Position numbers and translations under genes: made by a program
Shown here: in pieces, positions 24,883-34,619 of the stretch
How positions within the stretch are numbered: the stretch's first letter is position 1
Layout of the letters: every line of letters begins with the position of its first letter
Notes under the pieces: model-generated
Seen by the model: the letters and a program-made list of their open reading frames with translations, nothing else
Database searches by the model: none
Told to the model about the DNA's origin: nothing
From: Lachnospiraceae bacterium
GTDB lineage: Bacteria; Bacillota; Clostridia; Lachnospirales; Lachnospiraceae
Length of the DNA stretch: 38,343 bases
Reading direction: 5' to 3'
Assembly (NCBI GenBank): GCA_024687205.1
Contig: JAILES010000069.1
Span: 1 to 38,343, forward strand

Positions 24883-27180
24883 CTACAATGTGTAGTATTT
24901 CAGATAGTTCTCGATCTCTTTCGGGAGCTCTTTGAACTCATCCTTGATCTTCTTGTATCTGGATGCCAGCAGCTTATACTGTTTGGACGCCCTGTTATTA
25001 TGTCTGTATATGAGATCCGAGTACATGGGATTCTGTATCAGTCTCTCTCTCCACTGGGCAGAGAAAGGACAGTAGGTGAACAGTATCCTCTTCGCCGCTT
25101 TGTTGAGTCTCGGCTGGCCCTTGGATTCGAATCTTACCCACTGCATGTAATCCAGGATGAATACATTCTCAAAGCTGCCCTTGCAGCTCTGTATCTGGGT
25201 CTTTATCTTCTCTTTCGCATCGGATGAGAGCTCGCTGTTCTTTCGGTAGAACTGCAGATAATCATAATATTCACTGGTAAGGGACCTGTCGCTCACATCA
25301 TTCCAGCGCACACCCTGGACACGCTTGCAGATGGCCCAGCGGAATTCCCCGGCCAGACGCAGCTGCATCATGTTCAGATCCTCATTGGCAAATACAGGCA
25401 GGTACATGCGTCCCGGCGTATCGCGTCTGACTCCGCACACCTCCTGCCAGAGCCCACCGCGCTGTCCTACCACAGGAAGCAGTATCACCTCAGGCATCAC
25501 TTCCAGCAATATGGTCTCCCTGGCGACATGATAGTCCGGATTCTGATACAGGCATTCCCTGTAGAACAGTGAATGATCGGTCTTTTTCAGTTCTTCCCAG
25601 TTATTTTCCACCTGGGCCGCATTAACAAAGATCTCTTTCAGCGGTCTGGTGATATTGTGTTCCGAAAGCAGCGGGCAGAAAACGGAAGGCCTGCCCGAAG
25701 CGATCTTCATTCCGATCCTGAAGAAATTGTCCAGTTCAAAACGCAGCCTCTCCCTCGGAGAATCAAGATACCTCTGCTCCTGTTCTTCAGTTATGAAGCC
25801 CCCCTGCCTGCGGGTACGCAGATAAGCCGGGAAATCCTGATCAAATTCATTTCGTGAAGGTTCCCTGTCCCCGCGGTAGACCGCCTTAAGCCAGTCATAT
25901 ATCGTATATACTCCCGTGCCTTCGCACATATTCTCCATGGTATCAAGCAGTTCCAGCAGTTCAAGAGTGTTTTCCTTCCCCAGCAGTTCCTCATCCATAA
26001 AGCCGAAATACAGGAAGAGCCTTACGGGTACAGGCGGTTTCTTTTTTGATTCAAAAGCCGAAACAACCGCATTATCGTAAAGATCAAAGAAATACTTGGT
26101 GATCTCGTGCCGGAGGTTCCTGACTTTTTCATCTGAAGAATTCTTGTCATTCAGCTTTTTGTATTCTTCAACCATGGAGCGGAAACGATCTTCCTCGCCC
26201 TCATCCAGGCTGGTATATGCAAGTATGGTATCAAGGGAATGTGCTACGGCTCCCAGCGGTTCATCGGCAGTAACCGAAGCCGCCAGCATTATTTCATCTG
26301 CAGCATTCTGTGACTGCACATTCTCGCTTATCCTTCGCCAGGTTGCAAGACGCTCGTCAGTGATCTCGGGCTCGATCAAGCCTGTACGTGCCAGAGCCCT
26401 GATATGCTCGGTCACGGAATTATCCATCTCCACGGATAAGCCGTCGGCCAGTACACCGCTTTTTTTATCATGATTGTAAAGATTGATATAAAGGTCCACC
26501 AGATCGGCGGAGTTTTTATAACTTTCGATAAGCTCTTCGATATATTCTCCGAGCCCGTCATAAAGCTTCTGTACAAGATTGAGATGGGAAGCCGCCTCCA
26601 GCAGCATTGCCGTGGCCAGAGACGTATGAATACCATAGAAAGATTTTCTTGCGGATGCCGGCATTATCCCCAGCTGATCATAATAATCTCCGAGCCAATC
26701 CGGCAATTCCTTATCCGGTGTAAAAGCCTCACTCTCCTCAGCCAGCGGATAGGACTGTATCTCAAGTGAATGAGCATTGCAGAAATCCCTGTAATTATTA
26801 TAACCCTGCTTGATGGCCTTAAAGAAATTATCGGAACGTTTTTTCAGATTGGAATATCTTCCGAGCATTGAAAGCGCATTGTATGCCGCTGCCTCAACCA
26901 GCATTTCGCAGTCATGACGGTGCTCGCGGACGATGCGGTCCATATCGGACATACGTGCAAAAGGGAAGAGCTCCACTTCGCAGTCTTCAAGGACGATATA
27001 GTCATAACGGTATACTTCGCCCGCCTGTTCGTAGAGGCCTATCACCGAACATTTCCGCAGTTCTATCGTAAACGCAGGCGAAACTACGCTCACTTTGCCG
27101 GATATAATGTATTCAAGTTTTTCTACCGGGTCTCCTGCTTTATGAAGGAGCGTTCCCGCTTTGTAACTGTTCTTATCCAT
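24883..27180 (-). CDS. Cyclic nucleotide-binding-like domain protein of unknown function
   Basis: 765 residues. Residues about 5-105 look like a CRP/cNMP-binding beta-roll: YKAGTLLHKAGDPVEKLEYI, a GKVSVVSPAF strand, then IGLYEQAGEVYRYDYIVLED where the phosphate-binding cassette would be. The usual FGE...RxA signature is degenerate, so ligand binding is uncertain. The remaining 650 residues are mostly charged and helical with no motif recognised; there is no signal peptide or membrane segment, so the protein is cytoplasmic. Its ATG shares a base with the stop of the GGDEF sensor gene (TGATG), so the two are made together. A role as an output or partner of that sensor is inferred from coupling only. 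Confidence 0.65.
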   Translation of the reverse strand: MDKNSYKAGTLLHKAGDPVEKLEYIISGKVSVVSPAFTIELRKCSVIGLYEQAGEVYRYDYIVLEDCEVELFPFARMSDMDRIVREHRHDCEMLVEAAAYNALSMLGRYSNLKKRSDNFFKAIKQGYNNYRDFCNAHSLEIQSYPLAEESEAFTPDKELPDWLGDYYDQLGIMPASARKSFYGIHTSLATAMLLEAASHLNLVQKLYDGLGEYIEELIESYKNSADLVDLYINLYNHDKKSGVLADGLSVEMDNSVTEHIRALARTGLIEPEITDERLATWRRISENVQSQNAADEIMLAASVTADEPLGAVAHSLDTILAYTSLDEGEEDRFRSMVEEYKKLNDKNSSDEKVRNLRHEITKYFFDLYDNAVVSAFESKKKPPVPVRLFLYFGFMDEELLGKENTLELLELLDTMENMCEGTGVYTIYDWLKAVYRGDREPSRNEFDQDFPAYLRTRRQGGFITEEQEQRYLDSPRERLRFELDNFFRIGMKIASGRPSVFCPLLSEHNITRPLKEIFVNAAQVENNWEELKKTDHSLFYRECLYQNPDYHVARETILLEVMPEVILLPVVGQRGGLWQEVCGVRRDTPGRMYLPVFANEDLNMMQLRLAGEFRWAICKRVQGVRWNDVSDRSLTSEYYDYLQFYRKNSELSSDAKEKIKTQIQSCKGSFENVFILDYMQWVRFESKGQPRLNKAAKRILFTYCPFSAQWRERLIQNPMYSDLIYRHNNRASKQYKLLASRYKKIKDEFKELPKEIENYLKYYTL

Positions 27181-29339
27181 CAGCTCTGCTCCTTCGCCTT
27201 ACGTTTATTATCATACATCTCAATATCAGCACGGCGGGCCGTATCACTTACGGCACTGTCTTTTTCGGGATCGTAATCCGCATAACCGTATGCGATATGC
27301 ACCTCATCCCACTGGTTTCCGGCAGCTTCGCAGATCTCGCTGCCTCTTGCTTCAAAGTTTCTGAACAGTTCTTCCCTGTTCTCAAAATCACTGTTCATAA
27401 GAAATACGACAAACTCATCCCCGCCGATCCTGAATACCGGGCTGTGATCAAACACCTTGCAGATAAGCCGGCTGGCATTCTTCAGATACATGTCACCTTT
27501 ATCGTGACCGAAACGATCGTTAACTTTCTTTAAGTCATTGCAGTCAAACATGCCGATGGCAAATTCCAGCTTCTCCTCATTATCCAGACGTTCCTGTATC
27601 TTCTGCAGATAATCGGTATAAGCTCCCTTATTCCTTACGGAGGTCAGGTCATCAACAAATACACGTTTGTTCAGATCTTTTACCAGACGTTCTTCTTCAT
27701 AGATCTTCTTCTCCGCCCGTATGCTCCGAAGGAGCAGGAGCAGGATTATAAGAAGAACTGCTGCGATCACACTCATTATGACAAAAAGATTGTCCTTTAT
27801 CAGATCCGCAAAACTGATCTTTACATCTTCAGTTGAATAATAGGTGAGAGCCGTATGCACCACCGCATCAGGCAACACCCTGGTAACGCTGGAAAGTATG
27901 GAATACAGTTCGGAATCACCGGTCTTAACGGCAAAACAGTAATCCATATCCACTCCGGTGTATACGGTTGAAAGATGGAGTTTTTCGCACTGCTTTGAGA
28001 TATTACCGTAACGGTAGTTGCTGATTATCACACAGTCCGCTTCACCTGCGGCTACGGCATCGAGACCTGCAGGGGTATCGGTATAATATGCCCTGTCCCA
28101 GCCCGGATAGTTCTCTTCAAGAAAGAGATCATAATTGGTATTGCCCTTGTTGACGGCTACCGTTACTGTCTGTTTCTTCAGGAATTCCTTCTGTACGGAT
28201 TCACGTACCACAGCATCCATTTCGGTACACATCAATGCCGGCGTCGTTACAAGCCCCAGCATCTCTGCATCGTAGCAGGTAAGATTGGCCGGGAATACAC
28301 AGTCTATCTCTCCCTTCTTCAGGGCATCTATCGCTTCCGCCGCAGTAGGATAGGCCTTTGTCACAAACTCTACGGGATGATTTATAAAGGCAGTGGAGGC
28401 GTAGTCAAGATAATCCTTAAGAGCTCCGGTAAGTTCACCGTTTTTCTGATCCTTCGCACAAAAAGCGAGATAATTATCCTGATATCCCACCCTTATGGCT
28501 CCGTGCTTATCCAGCCAGTTTCTTTCCGTGTTGCCAAGATACTTATCGGTTTCGCTGCTTTTTAAATACTTATCATGAAGCTTCTGTTCATAATACTTAT
28601 CTTCGTTCTGTATGTTATTAAGCGCTCCGTCCAATTCCGATAACAGATCCGGACGGTTTTTGTTCACGGCAAAATAGAAATCCGAAGATCCCACTTTGCA
28701 GAGAGGTATGGCCGTCTCCGGCGAACCATAGGAATCCATGGATACAAAAGCATCATAATCAGCACCGATCCTTAAGAGTCCCTCCTCTTCATCGCAGTTA
28801 ACATTTATGACCTCTGCCTCTATCCCGTGGTTTTCCATCCACTCCAGAAATATCTCATTCTGAAAGCTGCCTTCCGTTACTCCTATCCTTTTTCCGTTTA
28901 AGCTGGAAAGATCATCGGAAGTGATCTGTTTTTCATAAGGCGCGGTGAAGATATAATAAGCTTCGGTGCCCATTGGCAGCGAGGTGAAAAGCATCTCCTT
29001 CGCACGTTCTTCCGTGTAGGACACATCGCTTAAGATATCAATCTCGCCCTTTTTAAGCATTTCAAAAAGATCGGTCCAGGTGCCCTCGACATACTCGTAT
29101 TCCCATCCCGTATATGCCGATACTTTCATCTGGTAATCGTAGGAATAACCCGACTTTCTGCCGCCTGCATCCTTTATGTAATGGGGTTTTTCATGCCAGC
29201 CCACACGGACGGTCTTTGATTCTTCTGCCTTTGCATTAAGGGTAAAAAAAGACGTGAACGGCATGATAATGCCGCTCACGATCATACAGAGCATGCAAAT
29301 GATCCCTATTATCCTGTCATATCCTCTATGACTCTTCAT
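27180..29339 (-). CDS. Membrane sensor diguanylate cyclase with two periplasmic-type solute-binding domains
   Basis: 719 residues. A signal/anchor segment (about 10-38, ending LNAKAEE) precedes two type-3 solute-binding domains (about 42-265 and 278-510; VRVGWHEKPHYIKDAGGRKS and IRVGYQDNYLAFCAKDQ), a membrane helix (about 517-537), a short coiled linker and a GGDEF domain (about 560-715). Metal/GTP residues are seen in FDCNDLKKVNDRFGHDKGD and the active site is GGDEF at 639-643. The RxxD inhibitory site expected at -9 to -6 reads FDHS, so product inhibition appears lost. The protein likely makes cyclic di-GMP in response to an amino acid or similar ligand outside the cell. It begins 7 bases after nfnB and is coupled to the cNMP-binding-like gene. 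Confidence 0.9.
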   Translation of the reverse strand: MKSHRGYDRIIGIICMLCMIVSGIIMPFTSFFTLNAKAEESKTVRVGWHEKPHYIKDAGGRKSGYSYDYQMKVSAYTGWEYEYVEGTWTDLFEMLKKGEIDILSDVSYTEERAKEMLFTSLPMGTEAYYIFTAPYEKQITSDDLSSLNGKRIGVTEGSFQNEIFLEWMENHGIEAEVINVNCDEEEGLLRIGADYDAFVSMDSYGSPETAIPLCKVGSSDFYFAVNKNRPDLLSELDGALNNIQNEDKYYEQKLHDKYLKSSETDKYLGNTERNWLDKHGAIRVGYQDNYLAFCAKDQKNGELTGALKDYLDYASTAFINHPVEFVTKAYPTAAEAIDALKKGEIDCVFPANLTCYDAEMLGLVTTPALMCTEMDAVVRESVQKEFLKKQTVTVAVNKGNTNYDLFLEENYPGWDRAYYTDTPAGLDAVAAGEADCVIISNYRYGNISKQCEKLHLSTVYTGVDMDYCFAVKTGDSELYSILSSVTRVLPDAVVHTALTYYSTEDVKISFADLIKDNLFVIMSVIAAVLLIILLLLLRSIRAEKKIYEEERLVKDLNKRVFVDDLTSVRNKGAYTDYLQKIQERLDNEEKLEFAIGMFDCNDLKKVNDRFGHDKGDMYLKNASRLICKVFDHSPVFRIGGDEFVVFLMNSDFENREELFRNFEARGSEICEAAGNQWDEVHIAYGYADYDPEKDSAVSDTARRADIEMYDNKRKAKEQS

Positions 29340-29346
29340 ATAGTCT

Positions 29347-30732
29347 TCAGCCCAGTTGTTCCAATATCGCCTTTGCCGCAGTCTTGCCTGCGCCCATAGC
29401 CAGTATAACGGTTGCTGCTCCTGTTACCGCATCACCGCCTGCATATACCTTATCCTTCGTGGTCTTACCTGTTTCTTCCTCTGCAACTATGCAGCGGCGT
29501 TTGTTGATCTCCAGTCCCTTGGTGGTGGAAGAGATCAGCGGGTTGGGAGATGTGCCGAGGGACATGATCACCGTATCAACATCGATGGTGAATTCCGAAC
29601 CGGGAATCTCCACGGGTGAACGTCTTCCGCTCTCATCAGGCTCACCGAGCTCCATGCGTATGCACTTGATGCCGGATACCCAGCCCTTCTCATCCTCAAG
29701 GATCTCCACCGGATTGGTGAGCAGATCAAAGATGATGCCTTCTTCCTTTGCATGATGAACTTCTTCAACACGGGCAGGAAGCTCTGCTTCGCTTCTTCTG
29801 TATACCACATGTACTTCGGCACCGAGACGCAGTGCCGTACGTGCCGCATCCATTGCAACGTTACCACCGCCGACTACGGCAACTTTCTTACTCTTCATTA
29901 TGGGCGTGGTTGAAGAAGGATCAAAAGCCTTCATCAGATTACTCCTGGTCAGATACTCATTTGCCGAGAACACGCCGTTGGCATTCTCTCCGGGTATGCC
30001 CATAAACTTGGGAAGTCCGGCACCCGAACCGATGAATACCGCATCGAAGCCTTCTTCATCAAGGAGTTCGTCTATGGTTATGGACTTTCCTATTATCACG
30101 TCGGTGTTGATCTTGACACCGAGGCTCTTTACGTTTTCTATTTCTTTCTCAACTACTCTTTCCTTGGGAAGACGGAATTCGGGAATACCGTAAACCAGCA
30201 CTCCTCCTGCCTTATGCAGGGCTTCATAGATGGTCACATCCACGCCTGCCTTGGCAAGATCTCCTGCACAGGTCAGTCCCGCAGGGCCTGAACCTATGAC
30301 AGCTACCTTCTTACCCTTCTTCTCCTTTGCGGGCTCGGGCTTGATGCCGTTCTCTCTCGCCCAGTCCGCAACAAAACGCTCCAGTTTTCCGATGGAGATG
30401 GGTTCTCCCTTGATACCGCGGATACACTTGCCTTCGCACTGGCTCTCCTGGGGGCATACACGTCCGCATACTGCGGGAAGTGCCGATGAATCGCTTATCA
30501 CCTTATAAGCTTCTTCAATGTTGCCATCCTTGACCTGAGCGATAAATGCGGGGATATTGATGGCTACGGGACAACCCTTTACACACTGCGCATTCTTGCA
30601 GTTGATGCAGCGTGTTGCTTCTGCCATTGCTTCTTCCTGATTATATCCGAGACATACTTCTTCAAAATTCTTTGCTCTGACCTGCGGCTCCTGCTCACGG
30701 ACAGGTACCTTCTTTAAAACATCAACCTCCAT
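29347..30732 (-). CDS. nfnB: NfnB: large subunit of NADH-dependent reduced ferredoxin:NADP+ oxidoreductase
   Basis: 461 residues, homologous to the small subunit of glutamate synthase (GltD). Two [4Fe-4S] sites are supplied by C42, C45, C50, C54 and C89, C93, C99, C103. FAD- and NADPH-binding Rossmann motifs follow: VAVIGSGPAGLTCAGDLAKA and VAVVGGGNVAMDAARTALRL. With NfnA it couples NADH and reduced ferredoxin oxidation to NADPH formation by electron bifurcation. The neighbouring NfnA gene, and the absence of a large glutamate synthase gene here, favour Nfn over GltD. Its ATG shares one base with the nfnA stop (TAATG). Confidence 0.9.
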   Translation of the reverse strand: MEVDVLKKVPVREQEPQVRAKNFEEVCLGYNQEEAMAEATRCINCKNAQCVKGCPVAINIPAFIAQVKDGNIEEAYKVISDSSALPAVCGRVCPQESQCEGKCIRGIKGEPISIGKLERFVADWARENGIKPEPAKEKKGKKVAVIGSGPAGLTCAGDLAKAGVDVTIYEALHKAGGVLVYGIPEFRLPKERVVEKEIENVKSLGVKINTDVIIGKSITIDELLDEEGFDAVFIGSGAGLPKFMGIPGENANGVFSANEYLTRSNLMKAFDPSSTTPIMKSKKVAVVGGGNVAMDAARTALRLGAEVHVVYRRSEAELPARVEEVHHAKEEGIIFDLLTNPVEILEDEKGWVSGIKCIRMELGEPDESGRRSPVEIPGSEFTIDVDTVIMSLGTSPNPLISSTTKGLEINKRRCIVAEEETGKTTKDKVYAGGDAVTGAATVILAMGAGKTAAKAILEQLG

Positions 30733-31574
30733 TACGCAAGCGCCTCCTTTGCCTTAGCTTCCGCATCACGGTACATTGCGGATCTTCTCATTGCTTCATC
30801 GAAATTAACCTTATGTCCGTCAAACTCGGGTCCGTCAACGCAGGCAAACTTCGTCTTGCCTTCCACCGAGCAGCGGCAGGCACCGCACATACCGGTACCG
30901 TCCACCATTATAGGGTTCATGGAAACCATGGTGTGGATGCCCAGCTTTTCGGTCAGCTGGCATACGAACTTCATCATGATCATGGGTCCTATACATACAC
31001 AGTGGTCATATTCCTTGCCTTCCTTGGTCACCAGATCCTCAAGACATACGGTAACCATACCCGTGCGTCCGTAGGAACCGTCATCCGTTGTAATATACAG
31101 ATTGTCCGTAACCGACTTGAACTCCTCCTCCATTATGAGGATATCCTTGGTCTTGGCACCTATGATAACATCGGCGTTAATGCCGTGCTCCTTCAGCCAC
31201 TTGACCTGGGGATAGACCGGAGCCGTTCCCAGACCGCCTGCTACAAAGACTATCTTCTTTTTCTTTACTTCTTCTATATCATCCGTTACCAGATCGGAAG
31301 GCTGTCCGAGAGGTCCCACGAAATCGGCAAGATAATCGCCTTCTTTCATGCGGCTTAAGATCTCGGTACCTGCACCTATCTTCTGTACGACTATGGTAAC
31401 GTAACCTTTTTCCCTGTCATAATCACAGATCGTAAGCGGTATTCTCTCTGCCTCTTCGTTGCTCCTGATGATGATGAACTGACCGGGCTGGCAGGACCTG
31501 GCTACCATCGGAGCCTCTACCACCATCTTGAAGATGATGGGATTTAAATACTTCATTTCTACTATCTTGAACAT
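30732..31574 (-). CDS. nfnA: NfnA: small subunit of NADH-dependent reduced ferredoxin:NADP+ oxidoreductase
   Basis: 280 residues of the ferredoxin-NADP reductase/PyrK-like family. FAD-binding CQPGQFIIIRS and RIPLTICD, an NAD-binding GGLGTAPVYPQVKWL, and the C-terminal [2Fe-2S] site with D225, C230, C233 and C245 (VDGTGMCGACRCSVEG, FACVDGPEFDGH), the Asp plus three Cys pattern of Nfn. The SD GGAAAGGAAAGAAG precedes the ATG at 31574. It lies after a terminator-like hairpin behind rubrerythrin and no distinct promoter is visible, so read-through is possible. It forms a cytoplasmic complex with NfnB. Confidence 0.9.
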   Translation of the reverse strand: MFKIVEMKYLNPIIFKMVVEAPMVARSCQPGQFIIIRSNEEAERIPLTICDYDREKGYVTIVVQKIGAGTEILSRMKEGDYLADFVGPLGQPSDLVTDDIEEVKKKKIVFVAGGLGTAPVYPQVKWLKEHGINADVIIGAKTKDILIMEEEFKSVTDNLYITTDDGSYGRTGMVTVCLEDLVTKEGKEYDHCVCIGPMIMMKFVCQLTEKLGIHTMVSMNPIMVDGTGMCGACRCSVEGKTKFACVDGPEFDGHKVNFDEAMRRSAMYRDAEAKAKEALA

Positions 31575-31610
31575 CTTCTTTCCTTTCCTTCAGAAATCCT
31601 TATGATTCCT

Positions 31611-31641
31611 TAAAACTGCGGAGGCAGTATACCTCCGCAGT
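31611..31641 (-). terminator. Terminator of the rubrerythrin gene
   Basis: Perfect 10-bp stem ACTGCGGAGG / CCTCCGCAGT (31632-31641 and 31615-31624 as seen on the plus strand) with a 7-base loop, followed on the minus strand by TTTTA. The short U-tract may let some transcription through to nfnA. Confidence 0.65.
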
Positions 31642-31659
31642 AAAATAAGTTTATTTTTT

Positions 31660-32199
31660 TTAACCGAAATATCTCTTTAGCAGACCTTCGAATGCCTTTC
31701 CGTGTCTGGCCTCGTCACGTGCCATCTCATGAACGGTATCATGGATAGCATCAAGATTAAGAGCTTTTGCTCTCTTGGCAAGATCGGTCTTGCCTGCGGT
31801 AGCACCGTTCTCCGCATCAACTCTCAGCTCAAGGTTCTTCTTTGTGGAATCGGTAACCACTTCACCAAGGAGCTCGGCAAACTTTGCAGCATGCTCTGCC
31901 TCTTCGAAAGCAGCCTTCTCATAATAGAGACCAACCTCGGGATAGCCCTCACGGAATGCTACTCTTGCCATTGCAAGATACATACCTACTTCTGAACACT
32001 CACCTTCAAAGTTAGAACGCAGATCGCTTAAGATATCCTCGGGCACACCCTTTGCTACTCCGACAACATGCTCGGATGCCCATACCTTCTCACCTGCCTG
32101 CTCCTTGAACTTGTCAGCCGGTGCATGGCATACGGGACACTCTGCAGGGGGAGTATCGCCTTCATGAACGTAACCGCATACAGAACATACAAACTTCAT
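31660..32199 (-). CDS. Reverse rubrerythrin (rubredoxin domain first)
   Basis: 179 residues. The rubredoxin domain is N-terminal (C5, C8, C21, C24), the reverse of classical rubrerythrin. A ferritin-like four-helix domain follows, with diiron ligands in [19 protein letters not shown] and [11 protein letters not shown]. Reverse rubrerythrins of clostridia reduce hydrogen peroxide and oxygen to water using NAD(P)H via reductases. A strong AGGAGGT lies before the ATG at 32199. Its neighbours nfnAB supply NADPH, so a redox-defence cluster is plausible. A terminator hairpin follows. Confidence 0.93.
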   Translation of the reverse strand: MKFVCSVCGYVHEGDTPPAECPVCHAPADKFKEQAGEKVWASEHVVGVAKGVPEDILSDLRSNFEGECSEVGMYLAMARVAFREGYPEVGLYYEKAAFEEAEHAAKFAELLGEVVTDSTKKNLELRVDAENGATAGKTDLAKRAKALNLDAIHDTVHEMARDEARHGKAFEGLLKRYFG

Positions 32200-32234
32200 A
32201 CCCTACCTCCTTATAATTTTGATTCATACCTCTG

Positions 32235-32269
32235 CCTTCTCCTTTGAGGAGAAGGTGGCGCGAAGCGCC
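32235..32269. repeat. Two-hairpin clostridial intergenic repeat
   Basis: A 9-bp perfect stem CCTTCTCCT-TTG-AGGAGAAGG (32235-32255) is followed by GGCGC-GAA-GCGCC (32257-32269) and TATG. This matches the style of short repeats scattered in gut Clostridia (a pyrimidine/purine hairpin, then a GAA-loop hairpin, then a TGATGAGG-like end). It lies between clpA and the rubrerythrin gene and may terminate clpA transcription. Family membership is from memory. Confidence 0.7.
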
Positions 32270-32279
32270 GTATGTGCTG

Positions 32280-34616
32280 TCATTCGTTTATTTTATCTTG
32301 AATCGCCTTTACCGTCAAGCGCGACTTGTTCTTTGAGGCGATGGGCAGCTTCGGATTTTGGGCCGGCTGCTGCTTCCTTACATTCTTTAAAACGATCTTT
32401 CCGTCTTTTAAGTCAAGCATCGTATCCCCGCCGTTCTTCAGGGCTCCGAACAGCAGCTCGGACACGAACAGCGGCTTTATATCGCTGTCGATCACGCGCT
32501 CTATCTCTCTTGCGCCGTATTCCCTGGTGATGCCTTTGTTCATGATATGCTCAAGAGCAGCCTTGCTCACATGGAGTTTCACCTTCCTGTTACCGAGCAG
32601 GCGTTCAAGTTCATGCAGCTTCTTCTCAGTTATCTGCTCAGCCATCTTTCTGCTCATATGGTTAAATGTGACTATGGCACTTAAGCGGTTCCTGAACTCC
32701 GGTGTAAATACGCGCTTTACTTCCTCCATCATCACCGAATCATTAAAGGAGGCCGCACCGAAACCGATGGACTGCCGTCCTATGAGCCTGGCTCCCGCGT
32801 TGGAGGTCATTATGATTATCACGTTCTTGAAGTCAGCCTTCTGACCCCGGTTATCCGTAAGTGAGGCATAATCCAGCACCTGCAGCAGGACATTGAAGAT
32901 ATCCGGGTGTGCCTTTTCTATCTCGTCCAAAAGCAGCACACAGTGAGGCGTCTTCCTGATGGCATCCGTGAGCAGGCCGCCGTCCTCGTAACCCACATAA
33001 CCCGCGGGAGAACCTATCAGCTTGGAAACCGTGTGCTTCTCCGCATATTCGCTCATATCAAAACGTATGAATTCTATACCCAGCTGTTTTGCAAGCACTC
33101 TTGCCACTTCGGTCTTACCAACTCCGGTAGGTCCCACGAAAAGGAAGCCTGCAATGGGTTTGCCTTCGGCAAGCAGGCCCGCCCTGGACATACAGATGGC
33201 ATCAACTATCCTCTTCACTGCCTCATCCTGGCCGAAGATCTCGCTGCTGATCCTTCTGTACAGATCCTTAAGCTTATCAGTTTCGGACTGTCCCGCTGTG
33301 ATGGCGGGTATCCGGCCCGTCTCGCTCAGCACGGTCTCTATCACGTCCTTACCTACACCCTGGGTCTTTTTACCCTCCAGCGGATGCATGCGCCTGTAAG
33401 CACCTGCCTCATCCAGAAGGTCTATGGCCTTATCCGGAAGGAAGCGGGAACCTATATAATTCCTGCTGAGAGATACCGCATGCTCCAAAACGCCCTTGCC
33501 GTATTTCACACCGTGGAATTTCTCATAGCTCTTCCTCAGTCCCTCAAGTATCTTTACAGCCTCTTCCTCGGTCGGTTCCTTGATATCCACGTTCTGGAAG
33601 CGCCTTGTAAGGGTGCTGTTCTTTGCAAAACTGCGCTTATACTCATCATAGGTCGTGGCTCCTATGAAACGTATCCTTCCTCCCTCGAGGTAGGGTTTCA
33701 GCATATTGGAAGCATCCATTCCGCCGCCGCCCAGTGCACCGGCCCCCACCAGGGTATGTATCTCATCCACAAATACTATAGGGTCTTCAAGTTCTTCCAG
33801 GGCATCGCAGATATCCATTACCCTTTTCTCAAAATCGCCCCTGTACTGAGTCCCGGCTACCACTTCAGCCAGATCCAGGCTGTAGATCCTGGCGCCTTTC
33901 AGTGCCGCCGGCACCTCACCTTTATTTATCCTGTCCGCAAGTCCGTAGATCACGCTGGTCTTGCCTACTCCCGGCTCGCCCACAAGCAGGGGATTGTTCT
34001 TTTCTTTTCTCAGCAGTATCCTTATGATCCTGTCCAGCTCCTTCTCTCTGCCGATCAGGGGATTATGATCCTCAACTTCATCATTTATCAGGCTGGCATA
34101 TTCCAGCACGAAGCTTTCCGCAGCCTCCGCGTCTTCATAGTCTTCCTCGGGGATCCCGTTCTCTTCAAGATAGGAAAGCGTGGAAATAAAATCCTTAACA
34201 CTGCCGATCTCTTTTTCAAGGAAATAAGCGGCAAAGGATTCGTTCAGCTGTGATACGCCGTAGATCAGATGCGAGAGCATTACACTCTCGGCGCCTTCCT
34301 TCTCGGCACGCTCCATGGCTGTCTCCACAGCGGATGCAAAGGCATCCGATACCATCTCCGTCATATCCGGAGTGGCCTTGCCCTCATCCTTCCTCTTGGG
34401 GATCACTGTATCTATGAACTCCTCCAGATCTTCGGAAAGGAGTTCCGGATCTCCTCCCGCCAGATGCAGGGCATGCTTAAACAAAGGCTCCTCAAGGGCC
34501 GCCTTCAGCATGTGTTCCGGTGTCAGCAGTTCGCTGTTCATCTTCAATGCCATGAATACCGCAAGCTGCATTACTTTTTCAGCTGTTTCATTAAATACCA
34601 TGTTCTTATTCTCCAT
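32280..34616 (-). CDS. clpA: ClpA, AAA+ unfoldase subunit of ClpAP
   Basis: 778 residues, close to the E. coli ClpA length. Clp-N repeat domain (about 1-145), first AAA+ module with Walker A GEPGVGKT at 213-220 and Walker B VFVDEIHTLVGAG, second AAA+ module with Walker A GPTGVGKT at 495-502, Walker B LLLDEIEKAHPD, and the ClpP-binding tripeptide IGF at 617-619. No ClpB/ClpC middle-domain coiled coil is present, which fits ClpA. It unfolds N-degron and other substrates for ClpP. The gene begins 3 bases after clpS, its adaptor. Confidence 0.95.
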   Translation of the reverse strand: MENKNMVFNETAEKVMQLAVFMALKMNSELLTPEHMLKAALEEPLFKHALHLAGGDPELLSEDLEEFIDTVIPKRKDEGKATPDMTEMVSDAFASAVETAMERAEKEGAESVMLSHLIYGVSQLNESFAAYFLEKEIGSVKDFISTLSYLEENGIPEEDYEDAEAAESFVLEYASLINDEVEDHNPLIGREKELDRIIRILLRKEKNNPLLVGEPGVGKTSVIYGLADRINKGEVPAALKGARIYSLDLAEVVAGTQYRGDFEKRVMDICDALEELEDPIVFVDEIHTLVGAGALGGGGMDASNMLKPYLEGGRIRFIGATTYDEYKRSFAKNSTLTRRFQNVDIKEPTEEEAVKILEGLRKSYEKFHGVKYGKGVLEHAVSLSRNYIGSRFLPDKAIDLLDEAGAYRRMHPLEGKKTQGVGKDVIETVLSETGRIPAITAGQSETDKLKDLYRRISSEIFGQDEAVKRIVDAICMSRAGLLAEGKPIAGFLFVGPTGVGKTEVARVLAKQLGIEFIRFDMSEYAEKHTVSKLIGSPAGYVGYEDGGLLTDAIRKTPHCVLLLDEIEKAHPDIFNVLLQVLDYASLTDNRGQKADFKNVIIIMTSNAGARLIGRQSIGFGAASFNDSVMMEEVKRVFTPEFRNRLSAIVTFNHMSRKMAEQITEKKLHELERLLGNRKVKLHVSKAALEHIMNKGITREYGAREIERVIDSDIKPLFVSELLFGALKNGGDTMLDLKDGKIVLKNVRKQQPAQNPKLPIASKNKSRLTVKAIQDKINE

Positions 34617-34619
34617 ATC

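Noticed and set aside
29347..30732. Glutamate synthase small subunit
   Set aside because: The partner is an NfnA/PyrK-like protein and no large glutamate synthase subunit is present, so NfnB is the better call.
30732..31574. PyrK subunit of dihydroorotate dehydrogenase
   Set aside because: No pyr genes are nearby and the Asp plus three Cys cluster next to a GltD-like partner is the Nfn pattern.
32907..34253. Long open frame of about 448 codons on the plus strand opposite clpA
   Set aside because: It is the mirror of a strongly conserved clpA reading frame, has Cys/His/Tyr-rich nonsense composition and no promoter or SD.
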